A stretch of DNA of 39,643 bases from Candidatus Fredericiella danica (GCA_016713335.1 JADJPH010000070.1:1-39643); one strand, 5' to 3'; positions 27,536 through 37,560 are shown, counted from the stretch's first letter. The notes: a model not told the origin generated them from the sequence alone. Translations and numbers: made by a program.

Positions 27536-28222
27536 ATGCAGAACTCCACACAAAGTGTCGTTGACCAACTCAAGTCCGTCTCATACTTTGCAGGTTTGGA
27601 CGCTGCCTTGCTCCATTCGCTGGCAGGGCTGGCCACCTGGCATGAGTATGCGCCGGGCGCCATCGTATTCCTGGAAGGTGACCAGAATACGGGTCTCTAC
27701 GGCCTCCACACCGGATGGGTGAAGGTCGTGAAGTTCGCACTGGACGGGCGTGAGCAGGTCTTACGCTACTTTGGACCGGGTGAAGTATTCAACGAGATCG
27801 GCATCTTTTTGGCGCGGCCCAACCCGGCAACCGCCATTGCCCTGGAGCCGTGCGCGCTGTGGCAGTTGCACCGCACCGTGTTGCAGCCGCTCTTTACGCA
27901 CCAACCGGAGCTCCTGTTACAGGTGATGGCCAACATGGCCGATCGGATTGCCTATTTGGCGGGTATGGTGGCCGATCTCTCCCTCCATACCGTGGAAGTA
28001 CGTCTCACGCGGCTGTTGCTCGATGCTGCGCCTGCGGATGCCCTGGTGCGCCAACCCTGGCTGACGCAGGCCGAACTGGCCGCGCGGCTGGGCACCGTGC
28101 CCGACGTCCTCAACCGCGCCCTGCGCACCCTCGCCGACGCGGGCATGATCCGGGTCGACCGCCGCCAGATCACAATCCTCGACCGTCCTGGATTAACCCA
28201 GCGGGCTCAACTTGATGGGTAG
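27536..28222 (+). CDS. Crp/Fnr-family transcriptional regulator
   Basis: A 228-residue regulator. The N-terminal cyclic-nucleotide-binding-like beta-barrel spans about residues 15-135: LEGDQNTGLYGLHTGWVKVV, FGPGEVFNEIGIFLARPNPA and ALEPCALWQL. A long dimerisation helix follows (LLLQVMANMADRIAYLAGMV). The C-terminal winged helix-turn-helix (about 150-215) reads EVRLTRLLLD, LTQAELAARLGTVPDVLNRA and LADAGMIRVDRRQITILD. The four-cysteine cluster of oxygen-sensing FNR is absent; the only Cys is in EPCALW. The ligand is therefore something else, such as a nucleotide, heme or NO as in DNR-like proteins. It is followed by a cupin and a membrane protein with heme-protein-like histidines, which it may regulate. 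The start ATG at 27536 is the first in frame, directly after array B. Confidence 0.9.
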   Translation: MQNSTQSVVDQLKSVSYFAGLDAALLHSLAGLATWHEYAPGAIVFLEGDQNTGLYGLHTGWVKVVKFALDGREQVLRYFGPGEVFNEIGIFLARPNPATAIALEPCALWQLHRTVLQPLFTHQPELLLQVMANMADRIAYLAGMVADLSLHTVEVRLTRLLLDAAPADALVRQPWLTQAELAARLGTVPDVLNRALRTLADAGMIRVDRRQITILDRPGLTQRAQLDG

Positions 28223-28247
28223 GTTGGTTCGAACCCGATCTTGAGCC
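28204..28247 (+). terminator. possible hairpin at the end of the Crp/Fnr gene
   Basis: GGCTCAA (28204-28210) pairs with TTGAGCC (28241-28247), enclosing a second palindrome, GGTTCGAACC. The stem includes the stop codon region of the regulator. No T-run follows. TTGAGCCTCAA (28241-28251) is itself an 11-bp palindrome and could instead be a binding site. Confidence 0.3.
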
Positions 28248-28385
28248 TCAAAGCATCCGCTCGTCCAGAAAACCGATAAAAGTCGTGGACTGCGCCATCT
28301 CCACCATGCTATGGTCTGCTTGTAGTGTGAAGTTCGGCGCTGCAGCATGAACGCCCAAGTGGCAGAGTCAGTCGGAGAGACGAAG

Positions 28386-28715
28386 ATGCCAGAGATCACC
28401 CAATTGCCTGCTGTTTACTATGCCGCGCCGGAGGTATTGGCCGTCTTTGATGCCACCGGTCCACGTCCGCAATTTCTGGTGGATAGCGAGAAGCTGAAGG
28501 TCCTTGTGGTCGGTTTGAAGCCTGGGCAGCAGCTCCCGCCACACCCGGAAGCCCTTGCGGTTTATCATTTCCTCAGCGGTTGCGGCCTCATGACCGTCAA
28601 CAGTGAACCGTTTGCGGTCTCTGCAGGCGCCGTTGTAATTGCCCCGCCCGGCGCAAGTCGCGGGGTCGTTGCGGAGAGTCAATTGACATTTCTCGCCGTG
28701 AAGAGCGGCATCTGA
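28386..28715 (+). CDS. cupin-domain protein
   Basis: A 109-residue single-domain cupin. KVLVVGLKPGQQLPPHPEAL and VYHFLSGCGLMTVNSEPFAV form the first cupin motif, and VSAGAVVIAPPGASRGVVAE the second. The usual two-histidine metal site of motif 1 is only partly present: one His in PPHPE and one in VYHFL, and the motif-2 histidine is replaced in the ASRG segment. Metal binding is therefore uncertain. The ATG at 28386 has a GGAGAGACGAAG site; an in-frame ATG at 28347 has none. It lies 163 bp after the Crp/Fnr gene and 14 bp before the membrane protein, so the two latter genes are probably cotranscribed. Small cupins of this type often serve as sensors or accessory factors; none can be assigned here. 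Confidence 0.8.
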   Translation: MPEITQLPAVYYAAPEVLAVFDATGPRPQFLVDSEKLKVLVVGLKPGQQLPPHPEALAVYHFLSGCGLMTVNSEPFAVSAGAVVIAPPGASRGVVAESQLTFLAVKSGI

Positions 28716-28729
28716 AAGGAAGGATTCCA

Positions 28730-29939
28730 ATGCCAAACCCATTCCTGTTAATGGCGGTATTCTATCTATTTGTAGCGCTCATCGCCGCGGTGGATGCGGC
28801 GTTCACCAGCTTCACCCTGCTGCCGTGGTTTGCGGGTGTGCCCTGGTTGCGCGTGCACTTCATCACCCTCGGCGTGCTCACGGAAGCTGTGTTTGGCGTG
28901 CTGCCGGCTTTCGCCGCCGGGCGACGGGGAACAGACACTCCGTCCACGCGCTGGGACATCTGGTTGACGCTCAACTCCGGGATCGTGCTGTTGCTGGCCG
29001 GGATTCCCAGCGTCAACAGCGGTTTGATCATCCTCGGCGGGACGCTCGTCTTCGCGGCGGTGATCCTGTTGATCATGCAGTTGCGCAATCTGGGTGGCAC
29101 GGAAAGCCAGTCCACGGGCAGCTTCAAATTCTATATCGCCGGATTGACCTACCAGCTAGTGGGCATTTTGATCGGCACCGGGCTGTGGGTCGGCTGGAGC
29201 GGGCCACTGCAGATCGGCGTACCGAAAGAGGCGCACATTCATGCCAACAGTTGGGGCTTTGCGTCGCTGTTCTTTGCGGGGCTGCTCATCGATCTGCTGC
29301 CGGCGCTGACCGGCGCACCCCTGGCGGGGCGCCGGTCGGTGACTCCTCTTCTGGGCCATGACGCTTGGCGCGCTTGGGCTGGTGATGGGGCCCTGGCTCA
29401 ACGGCAATCTGGCGGTGCTGGTGCCGGGGCTGCTGTTGCATTTGACCGCCACGATCTGGCTATTGGGGCTGCTGATCAGGGCGCTGCGCCGAAACGGTCT
29501 CTTTGCCAAAGCGCCGGCATGGCATTTGGTTGTATCGTACTTATGGATTCTGCTGCCAGTGTTGATGGCCCCATTGGTCATCCTCCAGACACCTGGCGTT
29601 CCCGGTGCCGACATTGAGGCAACCGCACCACAGGCGCTGGTGTACGGTTGGATGTTGCAGTTCCTGTATGCCGTCGCACCCTATTTCCTGGCGCGCTGGC
29701 TGTTGCGCGATCCGGATGCCCGGCTGGGCGGCAACTGGCTGAGCCTTGTCACGGTGAACGCCGGGGGCGCATTGATTTGGGCGAGTATCTTTCTAGTTGA
29801 CATGCGCAGCACGCTGCACGGCGTTGCGTATCTCTTGTTGGGTGTCTCGTTGCTGGCTGCTGCATGGCAGGCGGGCGTGATTACCATGGCCGCGTTGCGG
29901 CAGGCTGAGGCACAGGAAATGCAGGCAGTTCCGCAGTGA
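28730..29939 (+). CDS. multi-pass membrane protein, NnrS/heme-copper-oxidase-subunit-I-like (one frameshift)
   Basis: A protein of about 403 residues with around 12 hydrophobic segments. The first is NPFLLMAVFYLFVALIAAVD. Histidines sit in or next to membrane helices: LRVHFITLGVLTEAVFG in the second helix, KEAHIHANSWGFASLFFAG in the middle, and LLLHLTATIWLLGLL. This arrangement resembles NnrS-type heme/NO-response proteins and CcoN-like heme-copper oxidase subunits, but full copper-ligand motifs are not seen, so the name is tentative. The frame changes at about 29342-29350 (GRRSVTP continues as FWAMTLGALGLV), with membrane character on both sides. An AAGGAAGG site precedes the ATG at 28730. 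It ends convergent with the histidine kinase gene, 84 bp away. With the Crp/Fnr regulator and cupin it may form a redox or nitric-oxide-related module; this is an inference. Confidence 0.65.
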
Positions 29940-30023
29940 ATCGAACTCACCGACTGCTGCAGGAATCCCGTTGAAGTCAGTTGAGGTGATTGGAACCGGC
30001 GGGCGACGAATTGAATTCTCTGG

Positions 30024-32849
30024 CTACCGGCTTTTTCGATTTGTTGACGTCAGCGCTTCAATGTGTGCTGCCAGGTCGCTCAGGACAATGGGTTTGGCGA
30101 CGTATTCGTTTGCTCCTGCGGCCAGACAGCGTTCCCGATCGCCTGACATGGCCAGCGCCGTGACCGCCAGGATTATCATTGTCGCAACTGCATCGTCGTG
30201 GTGTGCCCGCAGACGGCGTATCACCTCAAGACCGTCGAGTCCGGGCATTTGAATGTCCACCAGCACTACGTCCGGATGCATCTGGTGGGCGCGTTCGAGC
30301 AGGGCATAGCCGTTGGTAACGACGTCAACTCGAAAACCGTACGCGGTGAGAAAGTCTGTGATCATTTCGCCGGTCATTTTGTTGTCATCGGCGATCAGCA
30401 CCAAAGGTCCGGTCGCTTCTTCATCAGGCGTAAGCACGGGATGCGGTGGTGTCTTCACATCTGCGCCAAGTTCGTCTATCTGCGATGACATTGTGAATGG
30501 GGACCACGGGAGGATGATGGTGAAGCGACTGCCTTCGCCTGGTATGCTTTCGACCTCGACCCGACCGTTGTGCAGATCCGCCATGCGTTGCACCAGCGCC
30601 AAACCCAATCCCGTCCCGGTATATTGCCGTGCCAGGCTGCTGTCCAACTGCACGAATGGCCGGAAAAGCCTGGGCAACTGCTCTGGCTGGATGCCGATCC
30701 CATTGTCCCATACGGTGAAACGTACCTGTTGGGCTTCCGCATCTGCGGCGACCGCCAAGCCTACCCTACCGCGTTCAGGGGTGAATTTGACGGCATTGCT
30801 GAGCAGATTGACGATCATCTGTTTCAGGCGGCGCGCGTCAGCGGTGACCACCAGGGCATCGTCATTGATGGCAAAGCTGACCTGGATGCGCTTTTGTCCG
30901 GCCAATCCTTTCATCAACTGCAGGCTGGCGCGACAGATATCGGTCGCCGCGCAGGGGGCAATTTCTAGATCGAGTTTGCCGGCTTCGATTTTGGAGAGGT
31001 CAAGGATGTCATTGATCAACTCCAGCAGGTGCCGGCCGCTATTCTCAATATTTTTGAGCGCATTGAGCTGTCGCTCGTTGAGTGCCCCGTACACTTCCAT
31101 TTGGAGGGATTCGGCGAGGCCAAGGACCCCGGTTAACGGCGTGCGCAACTCGTGGCTCATGCTGGCCAGGAATTCGTCCTTTAGCCGTGACGCCTTTTCC
31201 AGCGCATCGTTGACAAGGCGCAGTTGCTCCTGGTTTGCGCGCATTTCCGCTTGTGCCTTTTTCCGTTCGGTGATGTCGCGCACGACGCTCTGCACCATGA
31301 TGACATTTCCGGCGGTGTCGCGCACCGGCGAAAGGTTGATCTCCACATCGACGAGCCTGTGGTTCTTGCCAATGAGCGTGCGTTCATACAACGGGACTTC
31401 CTTGCCGCTCAGTGCTGCGGCAAGGAGTGCATAGGCTTGCGCTCGCTGTTCGGGGACAATAATTTCGCCGACCGCCAGGGTCGCGTATTCCTCGCGGGTG
31501 TAGCCTAGCAAGTCGAGCGCCCGCTGATTGTAGAGTAGATCTTCGCCGGAAGGGGCCATCAGAAAGATCGCATCATTTGAGTTCTCGAAGAGCGCGCGAT
31601 AGGTGACTTCTTTGTGCTGCACTTCGGCGGTGCGTTCCTCCACACGTTGTTCGAGTTCGCGGTTGAGTTCTTCCAGTTCGCGCTGGGCGCCGACCCTGGC
31701 GGTTTCAGCTTCCCGCTGTTCAAGCCAAAGGCCGAGCATGCGGGTGATATTGTCAAGTAGATTTTGCTCTTCGGGGATAATGAATGACTCGTTGCCGGCG
31801 TAGAAGACACGGAGCTGCCCCCGTTGCGCTTGCCCAACCTCGATTGTGGCACTCAGAGCGTGCGACAGTTCCTCTCGATAGCCGCCTGCGGCGTATTGCA
31901 CACCATCCAAAAACAGGGACGGGATTGCGGCCTGGGGATGTTGCATGGCAACTGTCAGCTCCGCGACAATACTGTTGCAGATGGTGTCAGTTGTGGCGTG
32001 ATGGTCTTCCAGCAGCCGCCCGATGCGAAAAAGACAAGTCAGTTCCTTGACGCGTTCGCGGATCGCCAGTTCCATGCTCCGTCTGGCCGTCGTATCCTGT
32101 AGCGTGCCCTGGATGAAACTGCGTTCGCCGGATTGGAAGCTGAGTAGGTGCACGTCAGCATCCCAGCACTCGCCGTCTGGGCGCTGATGGCGCCACTCGA
32201 ATGTGATTTGGCCCTCTGCCTTGGCTCGCTCAAGATAATCTAGTAGCTTACCAACTGAAGCGACGCCGTCATACTGCAACGGGGCGGAAACGTCGCGCAG
32301 CGTTTTCCCAATGAGTTGTTCGGCAGATGCGTAACGATAGACGGCGACTGCTGCTTCGTTACACTCAATGAACGCATAGGTCTGGCTATCCATGATGACA
32401 ATCGGCAATGGCGAACGTTCGAATACGCGTTTACGAAACGCTTCGCTCTCGCGCAGTTGCGTGATTGCCCTGACTTTGTCGGTTACGTCGCGGCCAACGC
32501 CTTGAAATTCGATTACCTCGCCATGGTCGGACAGGATGGCTGAAGCTTCCCACTCAAAACAACGAGGACCCTGCGGTGTAAGGTTGCATGTTTCAAAATG
32601 CGCACGGTAGGGCGGGTTTCGCAACGCCTGTTCTGCGGCACGCAATACGGGGAGATAAGCAGGCAGTACGTTGAAGGTGTATTCCTGGCCGATCAGTTCA
32701 TCGCACGATCTACCAAATGTCCGCCCATAGGCGTCGTTAACAAATGTCAAGCGCCCGTCGGGATCGCTCCGTGAGATTAGCTCAAATTGGTTTTCCACCA
32801 AGCTACGATAGCGGGCTTCATTTCCTTGCAAGGCAGCCTCCGCGCTCAA
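30024..32849 (-). CDS. hybrid histidine kinase with three PAS domains, GAF-like domain and receiver
   Basis: A 941-residue soluble sensor kinase in one frame. Domains in order: PAS (about 10-125, YRSLVENQFELISRSDPDG), PAS (about 137-258, ECNEAAVAVYRY), a GAF-like region (about 262-385), a Glu/Arg-rich coiled coil, and PAS (about 400-525, FENSNDAIFLM ... VVRDITERKKAQ). HisKA follows with KDEFLASMSHELRTPLTG (phosphorylated His). Then comes HATPase_c with LLSNAVKFTP, WDNGIGI and GTGLGLALVQ. The C-terminal receiver has LVLIADDNKMTGE, VVLVDIQMPGLDG (phosphoacceptor Asp) and the lysine of YVAKPI. No transmembrane segments are present, so it senses an internal signal. The start is a TTG at 32849, directly after an in-frame stop, with no good ribosome site, so the true start may be obscured. 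It follows the TPR gene by 45 bp. Confidence 0.9.
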   Translation of the reverse strand: MSAEAALQGNEARYRSLVENQFELISRSDPDGRLTFVNDAYGRTFGRSCDELIGQEYTFNVLPAYLPVLRAAEQALRNPPYRAHFETCNLTPQGPRCFEWEASAILSDHGEVIEFQGVGRDVTDKVRAITQLRESEAFRKRVFERSPLPIVIMDSQTYAFIECNEAAVAVYRYASAEQLIGKTLRDVSAPLQYDGVASVGKLLDYLERAKAEGQITFEWRHQRPDGECWDADVHLLSFQSGERSFIQGTLQDTTARRSMELAIRERVKELTCLFRIGRLLEDHHATTDTICNSIVAELTVAMQHPQAAIPSLFLDGVQYAAGGYREELSHALSATIEVGQAQRGQLRVFYAGNESFIIPEEQNLLDNITRMLGLWLEQREAETARVGAQRELEELNRELEQRVEERTAEVQHKEVTYRALFENSNDAIFLMAPSGEDLLYNQRALDLLGYTREEYATLAVGEIIVPEQRAQAYALLAAALSGKEVPLYERTLIGKNHRLVDVEINLSPVRDTAGNVIMVQSVVRDITERKKAQAEMRANQEQLRLVNDALEKASRLKDEFLASMSHELRTPLTGVLGLAESLQMEVYGALNERQLNALKNIENSGRHLLELINDILDLSKIEAGKLDLEIAPCAATDICRASLQLMKGLAGQKRIQVSFAINDDALVVTADARRLKQMIVNLLSNAVKFTPERGRVGLAVAADAEAQQVRFTVWDNGIGIQPEQLPRLFRPFVQLDSSLARQYTGTGLGLALVQRMADLHNGRVEVESIPGEGSRFTIILPWSPFTMSSQIDELGADVKTPPHPVLTPDEEATGPLVLIADDNKMTGEMITDFLTAYGFRVDVVTNGYALLERAHQMHPDVVLVDIQMPGLDGLEVIRRLRAHHDDAVATMIILAVTALAMSGDRERCLAAGANEYVAKPIVLSDLAAHIEALTSTNRKSR

Positions 32850-32894
32850 TCATGACACCATTGCGCTTCAAGGACGATGATCTTATCGTTTGCT

Positions 32895-34925
32895 TCAGTC
32901 TTTGCCCTGCAGCCTCCGGAGATTGTCCGCAAAGTTTTTTGCGAGATCGGCTAAGCTCTTGTGGTCAAGCCCTGAGAGTATCGGTGTCTCCTCTACTGCC
33001 AGCGTAGCCAAGAGCTCCAAGGATGGCTCATGATCAGGATGGATGGCGAGGCCCATCGCCAGTTGCCGGCGCGCGTTGTCGTCATCATTTTGCCGGACGG
33101 CAAGCTGGGCCAACGTGTACTGATAGAATGCAAATTCATCGGCGGTAAAGTTTGTCACTGCTGCTAGCGGGGCAAGGAATGCCTCGGCTGCCTCAATATC
33201 TTCGTCCATCGCCATGAGCGCCAGGTTGGCGCGCGCATAAAGGTAGTTGGGATTGACGGCGAGGGCCTGTTCCAGAAGCGCCCGGCTCGCAGTCTCATCA
33301 CCGGTTGCGCGGAGCATGGAGGCGAGGTTGTTATAGGCGGAAAGGGCCTTTGGCTCCAGGGCGATCACCTGGCGGAGCAGGGACTCGGCCTCTTCGATAC
33401 GCTCCTCACCAAGGGCGTTCATGCCTTCTTCCATCAGTTTTGCGACCTTGGGTCGCAGTTGCGGCTGATCGTAACGTGCGCCAATCCTGAAGTTGCGTGG
33501 TTGGACTGATTCCCAGGCGTCATCACGCCACACCATAAAACGCTCACCGGGTTCGACACCGCCGCTGGCCTGCAGATTGAGCAGCGCGGCCATGCGCTCT
33601 GCATCGCTGCCCAGTTGGCCGAGCGCAAAGCGGCGTAGTGCGGCGTGCGCAGCCGGCGTCCCGATGCAGCGCAACATCATCAGGCCAAAATCGATGTCAT
33701 CTTCCTCCCAGACCAGTTTCTCGGCCATGAGCACCAATTGCGGGTAGCGCGCGACAATGCGCTTGAAATCCTTCTCGGCCTGGGGATTGTTGCCTTCGCC
33801 GACTTCCCAGATCAGTTCCATGATCTCCGCTGCCAGATGCAAAGGGAGCATTTCGGCGCCGAGGTAATAGGCAAAGCGATCCACAAGACCCAGGCCTGGC
33901 ATGTCGTTGTCCAACGCGTCGAGCACAAGCTGGGCGTGATCGTCCTCTTCAGGATCGAAGTCCTGCAGCCGTTGTCTTGCGGCCTCGGTATCCCCCAGGT
34001 TGGCGTCGGCGATGGCAAGGAAAAGCTGCGCCTGCTGGTATTGCGGCGGAATATCAAACTGATCCTCGGTCCAGTCCGCCAGCGGTGTGAGCAGCCAGCG
34101 CACCGATTCATCATCCTCCATGACCCCGGCGGCCTGTGCCAACAGCAGTGCGTCACCGGGAAGCTCGACTGGGAGGCGGCGCCGCATGTCCTGCCAGACA
34201 GGCTCGGCCGCCGGCGGTCACCGCTCCAGACCAGAAAGCGGATCAGATTCGTTGCGGCCGGCAGATCCTTTGGGTGCTGTGCCAGGACCTGCCGGCCCTC
34301 ATTGATAGCGGCGGGTACTTGGCCGTCGAAGAAGAGCGCCAGTGCGAGACTGTTATGGGGTGGCGGCCACGCGCCAAAGTGCCGGCTTGCGCTGCGATAG
34401 GCAACGGCGGCCTGGGCATTGTCGCCGAATGCCAAAAAGAAGTCGCCACGTTCTAGTTCGCGCATGCCGGCACTGGTTTTATGGAGCGGGAGGCCCCGTT
34501 CGTGCGCCGTTTGCTCCAGGTGTGCCCTGAGCCCTAGCAACACTGGTTGCACATCGTCGGGTAATATCAGGCCATTCCGTTCTGATTCGTTATAGGCATG
34601 GAGCGCGGTGGTTGGCATGCTCGCTTCGAGGTAGGCCGTGCCGAGCGGGTACCAGATGGTTGGATTCCGGTCGATTGCATAGGCGGCCTCAAAGGCTAGC
34701 ACTGCCGTGAGTGGGTCGCCCTGGCCCAGGTGGCAGATGCCAAGCAGCAACTTGACCTCATAATCGTCGGGATACTCCAGTTCGAGTAAATCGAGGATTT
34801 CCATGGCCGCTTCCAGACTGGTCGGCGTCCATCAGTTCGTGTATATAAGCCTTCTGCTGGTCTAGTTCTGTCTGTCTTGCTCGGCGGCTCGAGGAATTGT
34901 CGCGAGCTTTGCGCCACTTTGCCAT
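32895..34925 (-). CDS. TPR-repeat protein (two frameshifts)
   Basis: Three frames join into a protein of about 676 residues. The N-terminus, from an ATG at 34925, is basic (MAKWRKARDNSSSRRARQTE) and continues to HELMDADQS. The frame shifts near 34820 into LEAAMEILDLLELEYPDDY, EVKLLLGICHLGQGDPLTAV, then shifts again near 34205-34215 after FLVWSGDRR into MRRRLPVELPGDALLLAQAA. The rest is built of helix-turn-helix TPR-like repeats, clearest near the C-terminus: AESLLRQVIALEPKALSAYN, ALLEQALAVNPNYLYARANL, ARRQLAMGLAIHPDHEPSLE. A conserved acidic region (WEEDDIDFGLMMLRC) lies between. The type resembles SEC-C/TPR-containing proteins of unknown role. A decayed paralog lies at 26329-26757, which helps confirm both joins. 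It probably shares a transcript with the histidine kinase 45 bp downstream. Confidence 0.72.
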
Positions 34926-35232
34926 TGGTTCAGGTGCTCCAATCGGATCAAGATTGCGTATAGTCAGTGCGTTGTTTCACGTGTTGTGGCGCCGCGCTTC
35001 AGTGCGGGCGCTCGATCAGATTATATCAGATTTGAGCCGCAAGCGTGCGTGCAATCATCGCCCTGTCATCTGTCCAGGCTGCGAACGTGAGTGAGTGGCT
35101 GGTAAGGTTACAGGGTTATTGCATAGGGCTAGATTCAGACATGTATTTATGTCCACAGTGAGTGACAAGGCGCAAGTCTAATGGTAAGATTTTCCTAATT
35201 ACTTAACCCTAATATGTTGAAGGAGAACTTAT
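34926..35232. other. divergent intergenic region with a repeat-module fragment and an inverted repeat
   Basis: No gene is seen. GCGAACGTGAGTGAGTGGCTGG (about 35079-35100, in two parts GCGAACGTGAG and TGAGTGGCTGG) matches the companion module of array A. A small inverted repeat, GACAT (35138-35142) and ATGTC (35149-35153), lies in the AT-richer part before the gene at 35233. The segment TATATCAGATTTGAG (about 35026-35040) resembles TATGTCAGATTGAAA (about 26760-26774) beside the TPR relic. Confidence 0.5.
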
Positions 35233-36109
35233 ATGGTTACCCCCGCGTACGTCGAGCAATTGTATGTTGCGTTGCATGATCAACCTGCGGTCGACTTTCT
35301 GATGCGGTCGCTCAAAGCGAGTTACCTCGAGTATTACGGCGAGTACCAGTCAGAAATCAACGCGATGATCGAAGAAGCAATTGCTCTCCTTGTATCCAGT
35401 CAGGCAGCGCGTCCGAACGAAGCACAGTTGCATGCAACAATTGAAGAAATTAAAAGGAGAATCTTCCGCAAGGGAGATGAATCATTCTGGTCCGCCGCGC
35501 CCCCGGCGCCCGCACCGGGCCGGCCCTTGTCCCGCCAGGGGGGGGGGGGGCCCCGCCCCCCCGGGCGGGGGGGGGGGCGGCGGCGCCCCCGCCCCTTGGG
35601 CCCCCCCGGCCCCGCGGGCGCGGTTGGCGCCGCCGGGGGGGGCCGCGGCCCGCCCGCCGCGGGGCCCCCCCCCGCGCCGCCGCCGCCGCCACCCCCCCCC
35701 CCCGGCCGGCACGCGGCCGCGGGGGGGGGCCGGCGGCCGGGCGGGCGCTCCACCCCCCCGCCCCCCCCCCCGGCGGGCCCGGGGGGGGACGCGCGCGGCG
35801 GCGCCGGGGGGGGGGCGCGCCGCTGCTCGGGCGCCGGCCCCGCCCCCGCGGCTTCGGCCGGGGCGCTGGCCGGGCCCCACCCCCTCCCCGCGCCCCCTGC
35901 CTGCTGCGCCCCCGCGACTCGCCTTGGGCGCGCTCGCCGCGCCCGCCTCAACTTTTGCATTTGGTTTCAAGCCACCAAAGGTCTGGCGATCGCTCTTTCA
36001 GCAGCGCGGATTTGTCTTGACAAGGTCGTTTATGTTTGGGTTTGAGGCCGGGAAGATGCATAAGGATTGCCAGGTCTGGATGGTCTTTGATCGGGAGGAT
36101 GGCGAATAA
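35233..36109 (+). pseudogene. unrecognised gene interrupted by a G/C-only block
   Basis: The first 86 codons look like a real protein: TPAYVEQLYVALHDQPAVDF, LMRSLKASYLEYYGEYQSEI, then a helical stretch ending EIKRRIFRKGDESFW. A strong AAGGAGAAC site precedes the ATG at 35233. From about 35490 to 35945 the sequence is almost only G and C, and every frame there yields Gly/Pro/Arg/Ala runs. Ordinary sequence resumes at about 35945, and one plus-strand frame ends GFVLTRSFMFGFEAGKMHKD and then QVWMVFDREDGE before a stop at 36109. This last part is in a different frame from the N-terminus, and I only suspect it is the same gene. I do not recognise the family. A minus-strand frame over 35948-36151 cannot be fully excluded. 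Confidence 0.45.
35490..35945. other. low-complexity block of nearly pure G and C
   Basis: About 450 bp contain very few A or T, in runs of up to about ten C or G that alternate strands (GGGGGGGGGG followed by CCCCGCCCCCC, and so on). There is no regular period and no relation to arrays A or B. It starts and stops abruptly inside a coding frame. This looks more like corrupted consensus or unresolved sequence than genomic DNA. Confidence 0.7.
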
Positions 36110-36140
36110 CTTGCATGGGGCATACCTGACTTTTTGCTGC

Positions 36141-36169
36141 TTGTCGCTCATGCCAATCTGCTGTAGAAT
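36141..36169 (+). promoter_or_regulatory. predicted sigma70-type promoter for the DUF4256 gene
   Basis: TTGTCG (36141-36146) is separated by 17 bp from TAGAAT (36164-36169), matching the consensus at four and five of six positions. The predicted start would be near 36176, giving a leader of about 150 nt to the GTG at 36324. Confidence 0.45.
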
Positions 36170-36323
36170 TTAGTACATTCGTTCTATTCTGTGGCTTACA
36201 GGCGTTGCTTAGGCAGTAGACTTCGGCGCTACGGGGTTGGGGGCAGGTTGCTGAGCCATCAGTTGGGCTGTGTGAAACATTGGTTGGGACGATGCCGGTC
36301 CCTGTTGATCGTCACGGAGGTGT

Positions 36324-36946
<623 letters not shown>

Positions 36947-36949
36947 AAT

Positions 36950-37560
36950 CTCCATGCCTCCCCGACTTCGATTGTGAACGTCGGCTATAAGTCGACCAAC
37001 TACTGGGTCATCAGTGCCGGGGCGGCGCGGGTGCTTGTCGACCTGGGCTATCCAGGCACGATGGGGATGATGCGCGCCAATTTAAAGCGCATGGGGATCG
37101 AACTGGCCGAGATTCGCTTTGCCCTGGCGACGCATTATCACATTGACCATGCCGGGCTTGCCCAGGAACTCAAAATGGCAGGCGTGCCACTGCTGGTGCT
37201 CGAATCGCAAGTGGCGGCCATTCCGCAGATGCGCCGGTGGACGAAACCGCACGATCAATATATTGACATAACACTTGACGGCAATGTGACCATCTCGTTC
37301 ACCGAGAGCCGGGCGAGGTTGATGGCAGGTAGGTTTGGCTGGCGAAATTCTTGCCCACGCCGGGCCATTCGACGACAGTGTCTCGCTTCTGCTTGACGAC
37401 GGCGCGGTCTTCACCGGTGATCTCACCCGTTGCCGTATGTTGGGGATGACCTCGCCGGCGCGGCGGCAGTGGCAGTTGGAACTTGCTACGGGCACACGGA
37501 GCCACCCGCATCTATCCAGGGCATGGCCCGATCCAGCCCATGGATCCTGGACAACAGTAA
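36950..37560 (+). CDS. metallo-beta-lactamase-fold hydrolase (several frameshifts)
   Basis: The N-terminal part reads SIVNVGYKSTNYWVISAG, VLVDLGYPGTMGMMRANLKR and the metal-binding motif FALATHYHIDHAGLAQEL (HxHxDH). Later pieces lie in other frames: LPTPGHS near 37352, then DDSVSLLLDDGAVFTGDL (metal-bridging Asp of TGD) near 37375-37425, then LPYVGDDLAG, and finally WNLLRAHGATRIYPGHGPIQ (last metal His in PGHG) near 37478-37537. It ends DPGQQ at a TAA, 37558-37560. At least four indels would restore a protein of about 200 residues with all five MBL motifs in order, so the gene is probably intact in the organism. Such proteins hydrolyse thioesters, lactones or phosphoesters; the substrate is unknown. 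The true start is hidden near the poly-G run; GTG 36974 lies inside the conserved region. Confidence 0.75.

Noticed and set aside
28219..28240. tRNA T-arm (GGTTCGAACC followed by a purine-rich stem)
   Set aside because: No acceptor, D or anticodon arm can be folded around it, and it overlaps the end of the Crp/Fnr gene. It is better read as a palindrome in the hairpin at 28204-28247.
30313..31434. 373-codon plus-strand frame
   Set aside because: It is the antisense shadow of the hybrid histidine kinase, whose kinase and receiver motifs are on the minus strand. The translation is Ser/Arg-rich and has no family.
35400..35960. Gly/Pro/Arg-rich frames on both strands of the G/C-only block
   Set aside because: They merely reflect lack of A and T and therefore of stop codons. 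Every frame is equally open.
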